A DNA stretch of 64,000 nt from AC-38 sp033856025 (GTDB taxonomy: Bacteria; Actinomycetota; Thermoleophilia; Solirubrobacterales; Solirubrobacteraceae): assembly GCA_033856025.1 (NCBI GenBank), contig JAWVFQ010000015.1, positions 104,058 to 168,057 of the forward strand, in the 5' to 3' direction. The position numbers and the translations under genes are program-made. A model generated the notes under the pieces. The model saw only the letters and a list, made by a program, of their open reading frames with translations, searched no databases and was not told where the DNA came from. This document shows positions 32,698-41,700 of the stretch, piece by piece. Numbering within the stretch: the first letter of the stretch is position 1; every line of letters starts with the position of its first letter.

Positions 32698-33515
32698 GCG
32701 AGGCCTTCGCGGCCCCGACCGGCGAGGGCTTCGCCGATGCGGTGACACTGTCGTGGGGGGACCTCTCTTCCGAGGTCTTCGGGCTCGCGAGGATTGGCGT
32801 GGCCGACGGCTCGTCGGTCTCCGCGCTGGGCGTGCTGTTCTCGGGGAACGACGTCATCGAGAGTGTTGCGGAGGGTGGGCTGTCCCTCGAGGCTTCGGAC
32901 TGGTCGTCGGTGCGGGCCGGGCCGCTGGAGATCTCCAACCCCGAGCCCCACGAGACGTGGCGCCTGGTGTGGGACGGCGCCGCCGACCTGACGTTCACCG
33001 CGGCCTCCCCTCCGCTCACTCTCGCGGGCGGCGGTATGGAGGGCCACGAGAAGGTCTGCCATGTCGAGGGCACGGCCGCCGGCCAGCGCGTCTCCGGGCT
33101 GGGCCAGCGCGGGCGCAGCTGGGGCGTGGCCGACTGGGATCGGCTGGCGCTCGCCCGCAACCTGTCCGCCTGGTGGGAGGACCGCGCCGTGGTCCTGGCC
33201 GCGCTGCGCCCGGCCAAGGCCTCGGACCACGCGCACGAGGAGCTGACCGCCTGGGTGGTCGAGGGCGACACCGCGGCGCCGGTGGCCGAGCCGCGCCTGT
33301 CCACGACCTACGACGGCGAGGGCCGCCAGCGCCGGGCCGGCCTGGAGCTCTACCTGACGGGCGACGACGACGAGTTCCCCCGGCGCGTGGCGGGCGAGGT
33401 GGCGTGCGGGACGTCGCTGGAGCTCGGCCGCCTGCGCCTGGACTGCGCGTTCTTCCGCTGGCGGAGCGAGGGCCAGGCGGGGGTCGGGCGCTACGACGTG
33501 CTGCGGCGAGCGTGA
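32694..33515 (+). CDS. Unknown beta-rich protein, possibly CrtC/lipocalin-like
   Basis: The 273-residue protein is mostly beta strands with many Trp (SWGVADWDRL, WRLVWDG, NLSAWWEDRAVVLAAL). The central CHVEGTAAG plus SGLGQRGRSWG pattern recalls the double-lipocalin fold of CrtC-like carotenoid hydratases and related DUF7064-type proteins, but this is a weak resemblance. No signal peptide is seen. It is coupled to fxsA upstream (GTGA at 32694-32697) and to the HAD gene downstream (GTGA at 33512-33515). Function unknown. Confidence 0.65.
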   Translation: MSEAFAAPTGEGFADAVTLSWGDLSSEVFGLARIGVADGSSVSALGVLFSGNDVIESVAEGGLSLEASDWSSVRAGPLEISNPEPHETWRLVWDGAADLTFTAASPPLTLAGGGMEGHEKVCHVEGTAAGQRVSGLGQRGRSWGVADWDRLALARNLSAWWEDRAVVLAALRPAKASDHAHEELTAWVVEGDTAAPVAEPRLSTTYDGEGRQRRAGLELYLTGDDDEFPRRVAGEVACGTSLELGRLRLDCAFFRWRSEGQAGVGRYDVLRRA

Positions 33516-34147
33516 GCCGGATCCAGGCTCTCGTGAGCGACTTCGGCGGCGTGCTGACATCGCCGCTGCTCGAGTCCTTCACCGCCCTCCAGGAGCGCAG
33601 CGGCGTCGGGCTCGAGGACATCGGCCGGGCGATGGCGCGGGTGGCGCAGTCGTCCGGCGCCAACCCGCTCTACGAGCTGGAGACCGGGCGGCTCACCCTC
33701 GCCGACTTCCTCGGCGGCCTGTCCGCGGCGCTGCGCGAGGAGACCGGCCGCGACGTCTCGCTCGACGGCTTCGGCGACGCCTACTTCGCCGAGCTGCACC
33801 CCAACGAGGAGCTGCTCGCCTTCCTGCGCTCGCTGCGCGACACGCGGGGACTGCGGCTCGCGCTGCTGACCAACAACGTCCGCGAATGGGAGCCCCTGTG
33901 GCGCGCCAAGCTCCCGGTCGACGAGCTCTTCGAACTGGTCGTGGACTCCGCGTTCGTCGGGATGCGCAAGCCCGACCCCGAGATCTACGAGCTGACCCTG
34001 TCGCGCCTCGGCCTGCCGGCCCAGGCCTGCCTGTTCCTCGACGACCTCGACGTGAACGTCACCGCCGCCCGCGACCTCGGCCTCCACGCCATCCACTTCC
34101 GCTCCAACGCCCAAGCGATCCCCGAGATCCGCGCCGCCCTGCGCTAA
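33512..34147 (+). CDS. HAD-superfamily hydrolase
   Basis: The 211-residue protein has the four HAD motifs: VSDFGGVL (motif I, nucleophile Asp), LLTNN (motif II), RKPDPEIYEL (motif III lysine) and LFLDDLDVNV (motif IV acidic pair). The FGGV form of motif I is typical of the group that includes soluble epoxide hydrolase N-domains and haloacid dehalogenase-like phosphatases. Substrate unknown. The GTG start at 33512 overlaps the preceding stop codon. Nine bases separate its end from the convergent DUF559 gene. Confidence 0.86.
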   Translation: MSRIQALVSDFGGVLTSPLLESFTALQERSGVGLEDIGRAMARVAQSSGANPLYELETGRLTLADFLGGLSAALREETGRDVSLDGFGDAYFAELHPNEELLAFLRSLRDTRGLRLALLTNNVREWEPLWRAKLPVDELFELVVDSAFVGMRKPDPEIYELTLSRLGLPAQACLFLDDLDVNVTAARDLGLHAIHFRSNAQAIPEIRAALR

Positions 34148-34152
34148 CGCGT

Positions 34153-34183
34153 GCGGTTAGCCGCCCATATGGCGGTCAACCGC
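34153..34183. repeat. 31-bp palindrome, copy 1 (3' end of DUF559 gene)
   Basis: GCGGTT-A-GCCGCC at 34153-34165 pairs with GGCGG-T-C-AACCGC at 34171-34183 around a CATAT centre. It matches the copy at 35083-35113 at 23 of 31 positions in the same orientation. This copy encodes the last residues and stop of the DUF559 gene. Confidence 0.65.
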
Positions 34184-35128
34184 AACCTGGTCGGCGAGGA
34201 GGCGCCTGATGTCGCGCGCGACCGACTCGGGCTCGTCTCGAAGCTGTCGCCATGTGACTCGTACGACGCGCCATCCGGCCGCCTGGAGCAGCCGGTCGCG
34301 GCGCCGGTCGCGCTCGAATGCCGCGCGGGTTCCGTGATACGCGTGGCTGTCGAGCTCGACCACGACACGCTGCTCCGGCCAGACGCAGTCGACCTCGAAC
34401 CGATGGCGGCCCACGCGGACGCGGGCGTTGAGGTGCGCGGCCGGGAGTCCCGCGTGAGCCAGGAACGCCGCGAACCGGGCCTCGAAGTCGCTCCGCGTCA
34501 GGCGGGGCGACGCATCCTCGAGCACAGCTCGGAGGATCGCGATTCCCTTGGTCCGAGGGTGCTCGTCGAAAAGCGCAGCGAGGACGACCCGATCGAGAAG
34601 GCGACGCCGCTCCGCCTCCTCGACGGCTCGCTCCAGCTCGTAGCGGCGCAGTGAGGCGGCGAGGTCCAGGAGCGTCCGGGCCGCCGTCGTGACCGGAATC
34701 CCCCGGTGGCTGGTCCTTTCGACCTCGGACAGGGCGAGGCGGTGAAATCGCAGATCCGTCCTTGAGCGCAGGGCGCGAGGCGCCGCGACCTCGACCGGGC
34801 CTCGCCGCGCCGGACGCAGCTCCCAGAGCGCCGCGGCAGAGTTGTGGCTCAGCAGCGCATCCTGTCCGCCGGCGAGAACGGCGGCAAGCCAGCGCCCTTC
34901 CTGCGACACCGCGCGATGCCCCACCGCGAAGACCCCGCGGTGGACCGCGTGCAACCGACCTGAGGCGAGACGGCCGTCGATGGCGTCGCCGCCCAGGCCC
35001 AGCGCGACGAGTTGACGACGCGCCACCACCCCGTACTGACGGCCGGCAAGCCTCGCGATCGCGGCGTCGCCGCCTGGCGGTTGCACTTCGCCGCCTATGT
35101 GGCGGCTAACTGCGATCCGTTGTGGCAT
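34157..35128 (-). CDS. DUF559 (Vsr-like) nuclease-domain protein with AbiEi-type N-terminus
   Basis: The 323-residue protein has an AbiEi-like winged-helix N-terminus (ARLAGRQYGVVARRQLVALG, then RLHAVHRGVFAVGH) and a middle block found in AbiEi-type antitoxin-like proteins. Its C-terminal DUF559 domain has a PD-(D/E)xK layout: FEVDCVWPEQRVVVELDSHAYHG gives the Asp and Glu, followed by FERDRRRDRLLQAAGWRVVRVTW. Such genes are numerous in Solirubrobacterales with no proven role. Residues 5-13 (IAVSRHIGG) and the last nine (VAVDRHMGG) are near copies, because both gene ends lie in matching 31-bp palindromes. Confidence 0.8.
   Translation of the reverse strand: MPQRIAVSRHIGGEVQPPGGDAAIARLAGRQYGVVARRQLVALGLGGDAIDGRLASGRLHAVHRGVFAVGHRAVSQEGRWLAAVLAGGQDALLSHNSAAALWELRPARRGPVEVAAPRALRSRTDLRFHRLALSEVERTSHRGIPVTTAARTLLDLAASLRRYELERAVEEAERRRLLDRVVLAALFDEHPRTKGIAILRAVLEDASPRLTRSDFEARFAAFLAHAGLPAAHLNARVRVGRHRFEVDCVWPEQRVVVELDSHAYHGTRAAFERDRRRDRLLQAAGWRVVRVTWRQLRDEPESVARDIRRLLADQVAVDRHMGG
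35083..35113. repeat. 31-bp palindrome, copy 2 (5' end of DUF559 gene)
   Basis: The two halves GCACTTCGCCGCC and GGCGGCTAACTGC pair around TATGT with three mismatches. It encodes residues 5 to about 15 of the DUF559 protein. Same orientation and register as copy 1 at 34153-34183. Confidence 0.65.
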
Positions 35129-35188
35129 GGCGCCGATGGTGGCGCGGGGGGTGTGGCGTGGGGCGCGGGGGGTGTTACGGAAGGGCGG

Positions 35189-35644
35189 CTAGTTCTCGCA
35201 GCCGAGGCGGTCCCAGCAGTAGATCTCGAGGACCTCGGCGGCGAGCTCGATCGCGCGTTCGCGGCCCAGGCAGGGCAGCACGGTCTCGAGCGCCTCGTCC
35301 TCGGACACCCCGGCCTCGAACGCATCCTCGCCGCGGAACCCGGCGGCGATCTTCAGCGCCTCGCGGCGGTTCTGGCCCAGCGTCGGGAAGGCGCTGAGGA
35401 GGAACTCCTTGTTGCCGATCGGCTGGCCGACCTCCAGGGAGGCGTGCCAGGCGGCGAGCAGGGACAGGTCGTGCTCGTCGAGGTCGCAGATGGCCTTGGC
35501 GTAGTGGTTCTCGAGCTCCTCGTCGGGGATCTCGTCGACCCACGCGCGGACCAGCTCGCCGACCACCTGGCGCCGGGCCTCGCGACCCACGGACTCGGCG
35601 ATGACACGGATGGCGTCCTTCGGTTCGATGAAGCACAGGGGCAT
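35189..35644 (-). CDS. Acidic helical protein, unknown function
   Basis: The 151-residue protein is acidic and mostly helical (for example ELENHYAKAICDLDEHDLSLLAAWHASLE, then NRREALKIAAGF). Four cysteines are scattered (PLCFIE, AICDLD, LPCLG and the near-final GCEN) without a clear metal motif. No family is recognised. The ATG at 35644 is preferred over an upstream in-frame start because the added residues are low-complexity. It is divergent from the AddB-like gene across 103 bases. Confidence 0.6.
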   Translation of the reverse strand: MPLCFIEPKDAIRVIAESVGREARRQVVGELVRAWVDEIPDEELENHYAKAICDLDEHDLSLLAAWHASLEVGQPIGNKEFLLSAFPTLGQNRREALKIAAGFRGEDAFEAGVSEDEALETVLPCLGRERAIELAAEVLEIYCWDRLGCEN

Positions 35645-35747
35645 GGGGCGGAAGGTACGAGGTGCCGCGGACGGCACGAGCGCTTTCCTGCAACGTGCGG
35701 AGAACCCCCCGCCGGGCCGTCATCCGCGCGCGCGAGGATGGGGATCG

Positions 35748-38700
35748 ATGCCCCTCACCCTGGTCACCGGACCCGCCAACGCGGGCAAGGCGCGCGTCGT
35801 CCTCGATGGGGTCCGCGCGCGAGCCGCGGACGACCCGGTGCTGGTCGTCCCGACCGGCGGCGACGCGGCGGCCTACCGCCGCGAGCTGGGCGCGTCCGGA
35901 GCCGTGTTCGGGCCGCGGGTGACCACGTTCGACGGGCTGGCGCGAGACCTGGCACGGCGCACCGGCGAGCGCTCCCGCGCGCTCGGCGCGACGGCGCGCG
36001 ACCGGGTCCTGGCGGCGACCGTCGCGGACGCGGAGCTCGGTGCCCTGGGGCCGGCCGCGAGTGCCCCCGGCTTCCTCGCCGCGACCGGCCGGCTCGTGGC
36101 CGAGCTCCAGCGCGAGCTCGTGACGCCGCAGCGCTTCGCGCAGGCGCTGACGGAGTGGGGGCGCTCGGACGGAGGCGACGAGCGCGAGGCCGCCGAGATC
36201 GCCGGGCTGTACGCGGGCTACCTGCGCCGCCTGGACGCGCTGAAGCTGGTGGACGGCGAGCGGCTGGCCTGGCGGGCGGTCGAGGCGCTCGCCGCGGCGC
36301 CGGAGGCCTGGGGGGCCACGCCGGTGTTCCTGTACGGATTCGACGACCTGACCAAGCTCCAGCGCCGCGCCGTCGAGGTGCTGGCGCAGGTGGCGGACGT
36401 GACGGTCGGGCTGACCTGGGAGGACCGCGCCGCGCTGGCGGGGCGCGCCGGCGCCGTGAGGGCGCTCGAGCCGCTGGCCGCCGAGCACGTCGAGCTCCCC
36501 GCCGACGCCGAGCACTACGCCCCGCCGGCCCGGGCCGCGCTGCACCATCTGGAGCGCCGGCTGTTCGAGGACGACGCCGCCCCGGCCTCCGCGGACGGCG
36601 CGGTGCGGCTGCTGGAGTCCGGCGGCGAGCGCGCGGAGGCCGAGCTGGCGGCGGCCGAGGTCCTGGGGCTGCTGGCCCGCGGCGTGCCGGCCGAGGAGGT
36701 CGCCGTCGTGTTCCGCTCCCCCAAGGACGCCGCGCCGCTGGTGCGCCGGGTCTTCGCCGCGTACGGGATCCCGCTGGCCGTCGGCGCGCCACTCCCCTTC
36801 GGCGACACCGCGCTCGGCCGCGGGACTGTCGCGCTGCTGCGCTGCGCCGCGGGCGGCGCCCGCGCCGAGGACCTCCTGGACTGGCTGCGCACGCCGGGCC
36901 TGCTGGAGCACCCGGAGCTGGCCGACGACCTGGAGGCCAGGGTCCGCCGCGTTGGCGCCACGAGCGCCGAGCAGGCGCGCGAGATCTGGGAGCGCGACCG
37001 CTGGCCCCTGGACGCGATCGACCGCCTGCGGGCGGCGCGGAGAGGGCCGGGCGGAAAGGCAGCCGGTGAGGAAGCGGGCTCGGGGCGGACGACCGGGCCG
37101 CCGGGAAGGGAGGGGGCCGGCCCGGGCGGGGGGCGGGGCGGCTACGGACCTCCCTCGATGGGCCTTTGCGAGCAGACGCGACGCGAGATGGACCAGCTCT
37201 TCGCGGCGCCGCGACGCCGGCAGGCGGCGAAGCTCGACACCGAGGAATCGCTCGACGCCCGCGCGCTCGCCGTGGCACGCGAGGCGCTGGACGACCTGGC
37301 GCGGCTGGCCAAGGCGGATCCCGCCCTCGAGCCGACCGCGGCCGAGCTCGCCGACGCGCTGGCCGCGCTGGAGGTCCGCCCGGCCCAGGCGCCGGGAGCC
37401 GTGCGCCTCCTGGACCCGCTGGCCCTGCGCGCGCGGCGCGTGCGCGCGCTGATCCTGTGCGGGCTGCAGGAGGGCGCGTTCCCCCGCCCCGGGCGGCCCG
37501 AGCCGTTCCTCCCCGACGCCCGCCGGCGCGAGCTCGCCGCGGCGTCGGGGCTGGCTCTGCGTCTCAGAGAGGACACCCTCGACGACGAGCGCGCCCTCTT
37601 CTACGCCTGTGCGTCGCGGCCCGAGGAGATGCTGGCGCTCTCGTTCCGCTCCTCCGACGAGGAGGGGCGCCCGGCCGTGCGCTCGTTCTTCGTCGACGAC
37701 GTGCGCGATCTGTTCACCGGCGAGCTGGACGCGACGCGGCGCACGCGCCCCCTGGCCGAGGTCACCTGGCCGCCCGACCAGGCGCCGACCGACCGCGAGC
37801 GCGCGCGGGCGCGCGCCGCCGCCACGCCCGGCGGCCCCCCGCCCCCCATCGCGCCGCTGCGCGAGCCCGCCGTCCTGGCCCGCCTGGCCGAGCGCGGGCA
37901 CTGGCCCGCCCGCGCGCTGGAGACCGCCGCCGGCTGCGCGGTGCGCTGGCTGGTCGAGGACTGGCTGCGGCCGAAGACCTTCGAGCCCGACCCCGAGCCG
38001 ATGGCCCGCGGCAGCGCCGCCCACGCGCTCCTGGAGCGAGTCTTCACACGACTGGCCGCGGAGACGGGCTCGCCGGGCCCCGAGCCGGCGAACCTGCGCC
38101 AGGCGCAGGCGATCCTCAACGAGGAGATCGAGGCCGCGCGCCCGAAGCTGCGCCTGTCCCCCCACCCGGCGCGTCAGCGCAGCGCGATCCGCCGGCTGGA
38201 GGCCGACCTCCTGCGCTACCTGCGCAAGGCGGCCTCCGAGGCGACCTCGTTCGCGCCCACCCACCTGGAGCTGTCCTTCGGGACCGAGCGCGACGACCTG
38301 CCGCCGCTGCGCCTCGGCGAGCTCGCCGTCGCGGGCCGGGTGGACCGCGTCGACACCGGTCCCGGCGGCACCGCCGCCGTCTACGACTACAAGGGCTCCG
38401 AGGGCTACCCGGTCCGGCGCTGGATCCCGGACGGGCGCCTCCAGGTCCCGCTGTACATGCTGGCCGCCCGCGAGGTGCTGGGGCTGCGTCCGGTGGCCGG
38501 CCTCTACCAGCCGATCGGCAAGGAGCAGAAGGCGCGCGGCGCCGTGCTGAAGGGCACCGAGCTCGAGCCCCTGGCCGGGCAGTACGACCGCGTGGACGAG
38601 GCGGCGCTGGAGGAGGTGCTGGAGGCCACCGCCGCCCGCGCGCGCGAGGTGGCCGCGGCCGTGGCGGCGGGCGAGCTCGAGCCCAGCCCGCAGACGTGCG

Positions 38701-38750
38701 GGTACCGCGGCGAGTGCCAGTACCCGGGGGTGTGCCGGTGCGAGCGGTGA
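35748..38750 (+). CDS. addB: AddB-like subunit of helicase-nuclease (RecB-family nuclease with Fe-S staple)
   Basis: The 1000-residue protein begins with a decayed P-loop (GPANAGKA; Lys kept, Ser/Thr lost), then helicase-like domains. A Pro/Gly-rich linker lies near residues 435-475. The C-terminal nuclease has GRVDRVDTG and VYDYKGSEG, the D...DYK site of RecB-type PD-(D/E)xK nucleases. Cys about 729 (AAGCAVRW) plus a C-x5-C-x5-C cluster at about 983-995 (QTCGYRGEC) form the Fe-S staple known from AddB. With AddA it resects double-strand breaks. ATG 35748 gives the family start MPLTLVTGP. The stop overlaps the addA start (GTGA). Confidence 0.86.
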   Translation: MPLTLVTGPANAGKARVVLDGVRARAADDPVLVVPTGGDAAAYRRELGASGAVFGPRVTTFDGLARDLARRTGERSRALGATARDRVLAATVADAELGALGPAASAPGFLAATGRLVAELQRELVTPQRFAQALTEWGRSDGGDEREAAEIAGLYAGYLRRLDALKLVDGERLAWRAVEALAAAPEAWGATPVFLYGFDDLTKLQRRAVEVLAQVADVTVGLTWEDRAALAGRAGAVRALEPLAAEHVELPADAEHYAPPARAALHHLERRLFEDDAAPASADGAVRLLESGGERAEAELAAAEVLGLLARGVPAEEVAVVFRSPKDAAPLVRRVFAAYGIPLAVGAPLPFGDTALGRGTVALLRCAAGGARAEDLLDWLRTPGLLEHPELADDLEARVRRVGATSAEQAREIWERDRWPLDAIDRLRAARRGPGGKAAGEEAGSGRTTGPPGREGAGPGGGRGGYGPPSMGLCEQTRREMDQLFAAPRRRQAAKLDTEESLDARALAVAREALDDLARLAKADPALEPTAAELADALAALEVRPAQAPGAVRLLDPLALRARRVRALILCGLQEGAFPRPGRPEPFLPDARRRELAAASGLALRLREDTLDDERALFYACASRPEEMLALSFRSSDEEGRPAVRSFFVDDVRDLFTGELDATRRTRPLAEVTWPPDQAPTDRERARARAAATPGGPPPPIAPLREPAVLARLAERGHWPARALETAAGCAVRWLVEDWLRPKTFEPDPEPMARGSAAHALLERVFTRLAAETGSPGPEPANLRQAQAILNEEIEAARPKLRLSPHPARQRSAIRRLEADLLRYLRKAASEATSFAPTHLELSFGTERDDLPPLRLGELAVAGRVDRVDTGPGGTAAVYDYKGSEGYPVRRWIPDGRLQVPLYMLAAREVLGLRPVAGLYQPIGKEQKARGAVLKGTELEPLAGQYDRVDEAALEEVLEATAARAREVAAAVAAGELEPSPQTCGYRGECQYPGVCRCER

Positions 38751-41700
38751 GCGGGCAGGGCGTCCTGTTCGGAGACGCCGCGCAGGAGCGGCTGGACGGC
38801 CCCGGCGGCCGTACCTTCACGGCCGAGCAGTCGCGCGCCATCCGCGCCCGGCGGGGCTCCGGGCTGCTGTCGGCCAATGCGGGAAGCGGCAAGACGGCCG
38901 TGGTCGTGGAGCGCTTCGCCCGCGCCGTCCTGGAGGACGGCACCGACCCGCGGCGCATCCTGGCCATCACCTTCACCGAGAAGGCGGCGGGCGAGCTGCG
39001 CCAGCGCCTGCGCGAACGCTTCGTGGAGCTGGGCGACCGGGCGGCCGCGCGCGCCGCCGAGGGCGCCTTCGTCTCCACGATCCACGGGTTCTGCGCGCGC
39101 CTGCTGCGCTCCCACCCGCTCGCCGCGGGGCTGGACCCGGCGTTCCGCGTGCTGGAGCCGGCGGAGGCCGCGCGCCTGCGCGCCGACGCCTTCGACGCCG
39201 CGTTCGCGACGTTCCTGGACGAGGCCGCGCGGGGCGGGCCCGAGGCCCTGGAGCTGTCCGCGGCCTACCGCCCCGACCGGCTGGCCGGGCTCATCCGCAG
39301 CGCCCACGACCGGCTGCGCAGCCGCGGCGACACCGAGCCCGAGCTGCCCGATCCGGGCGAGCGCCCCGTCGCGCCCGACCTGCGTCCCCGGCTCGAGCGC
39401 GCCCGGGCGCTCGCCGCCGCCTGCCTGGACGGCGCGGGGGACGGCGCCAGCGTCGCCCGCGCCCGCGCCGCGCTGGACCGCGCCGAGCGCTGGCTCGCGG
39501 CGGGCGAGGAGCTGCCCGCGCTCAACGAACTCGCCGCCGCGGCGTTCAAGGCGGGCAACACGGGAGTCCTGAAGGGCCCGGAGTGCGCCGAGTACCTGGA
39601 GGCGCTGGACGCCTACACGCGCGCGGTGGCCGACCACCTGGCGGCGCCCGCCTGCCGGCGCATCGGCGAGCTGCTGCGCACCTACGGGCGCGAGTACGCC
39701 CAGCGCAAGCGCGCCCGCTCGGGCCTGGACTTCGAGGACCTCGAGCTGATGGCCCGCGACCTGCTGGAGCGCGACGCCGGCGTGCGCGCCGCCTGGCGGG
39801 CACGGTTCGCGCTGATCATGGTCGACGAGTTCCAGGACGTGAACGGGCGCCAGCTGGCGATCCTCGAGCTGCTGGAGGACCGCAACCTGCTGACCGTCGG
39901 CGATGAGCTCCAGTCGATCTACGGGTTCCGCCACGCCGACGTGGAGATCTTCCGGGCGCGCCGCGACGCCCTCGCGCAGGCGGGCGCGGCCGGGGAGCTG
40001 CGCGCCAGCTTCCGCGCCCGCGAGCCGCTGCTGGACGTGCTGAACGGCGCCTTCGCCCCGCGATTCGGCGAACGCTTCACGCCGCTGACGGCGGGCCGCG
40101 ACGACGCGGCGCAGCGCCCGGCCCCGCTGGTCGAGCTGCTGGTCACCGACCAGCGCGGGTGGAACGGCGAGGACCCGGTCGACCTCGGCGACACGCTCCC
40201 CCCGCGCGCGCAGCCCTGGCGCCGGGCCGAGGCGCGGCTGCTGGCCCAGCGCGTGCGCGAGCTCGTGGACGCGCGCGAGGCCACGGCGGGGGGCATCGCC
40301 GTGCTCGTGCGCGCCCAGACCGACCTCGCGGTGTACGAGCGCGCGCTGGAGGACCAGGGGCTGGCCACCTACGTCGCGGGGGGCCGGGGCTACTGGTCGG
40401 CCCAGCAGGTGACCGACCTGCTGGCCTACCTCGGCGCGCTGGCCAACCCCCGCGACGAGACCCGCCTGTTCACCCTCCTCGCCTCCCCCCTGGCCGGCCT
40501 GAGCAGCGACGGCCTGGCCGCCCTCGCCGCCGCGCGGCGCGACCGGGGCCGCGACGCCTGGTGGGTGTTACGGGAGGCCTTCGCCCCCGGAGGGGCCGCT
40601 TCGGGGGAGACCGCCTCCGAAGACGCCCCCTCCGGAGAACCGTCGGGTCAGCCCGCTCCGGCGGCGCCCATCCCGGGCTTCCCCGCGGCGGACGCGGAGC
40701 GGATGCGCGAGTTCTGCCCCTGGTTCGCGCAGGAGCGCCGCGGCATGGCGCGCCGCTCGCTGGAGGAGCTGCTCGAGCGGGCCGTGACGGGGCGCGACTA
40801 CGACCTGCACGCGCTCGCCCTGCGCAACGGCGTGCGGCGGATGGCCAACGTGCGCAAGCTCCTGCGCCTCGCGCGCGAGTACGAGGCCCACGAGGGCCGT
40901 GACGTGCGCGGCTTCCTGGACTCCGTCGAGCTGCGCGCCGAGGTCGACACCTCCGAGGGCGAGGCGCCGGTCGAGCCCGAGGACCTCGACGCGGTGCGGC
41001 TCATGACCATCCACGGCGCCAAGGGCCTGGAGTTCGACACGGTCTGCGTGGCCGACCTGGGCCGGCCCGGCCGCGGCGACCATCCCGACCTCCACGTGGG
41101 AGACGACGGGCGCATCGGCCTGCGCCTGCTCACGCTGGAGGGCAACGGTGGGATCAAGACGCTGGACTTCGAGGCGCTACAGGCCGAGCGCGACGCCGCG
41201 GACGCCGCCGAGGAGCACCGCGTCTACTACGTCGCCATGACCCGCGCGCGCGAGCGGCTGATCGTCTCGGGCGCGATCCCCAACCCCGAGTCCTGGCCCG
41301 CGCCGGCGCTCACCCAGCCCGCACTGGCCTGGGCCGGCCCCGCGCTCGCGCCCGGCGTCGAGGACCAGCTCAGGCCGGAGCGCCCGGTCTGGGAGGCCCC
41401 CACCGGCGTCACCTGCCGCCTCAACGCGCCCGCCACCATCGGCCGCGTCCTCTCCGACGGCGCGCGCGCGCCCGCGCGCGGGCGCGAAACGGCAGCGGCC
41501 GAGCCGCCCGCGCGGGACGGCGAAGCCGCCGAGCCGGCGGCGCGATCCCGGGAAGCGCCGCCGCCCGGCCCCGGCCGCGCCGCTCCCCCCGTGGCCACGC
41601 TCTCCTACACCGGCCTGGACGCCTACGGGCGCTGCGGCTACCGCTTCTACGTCGAGCGCGTCCTGCGCCTCCCGCCGGATCGGGAACCGCCCGGGCCGCC

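Noticed and set aside
35175..38264. A 1,029-codon reverse-strand open frame opposite the AddB-like gene
   Set aside because: Low-complexity Arg/Gly/Ala/Gln-rich translation with no motifs, caused by high GC and few stop codons.
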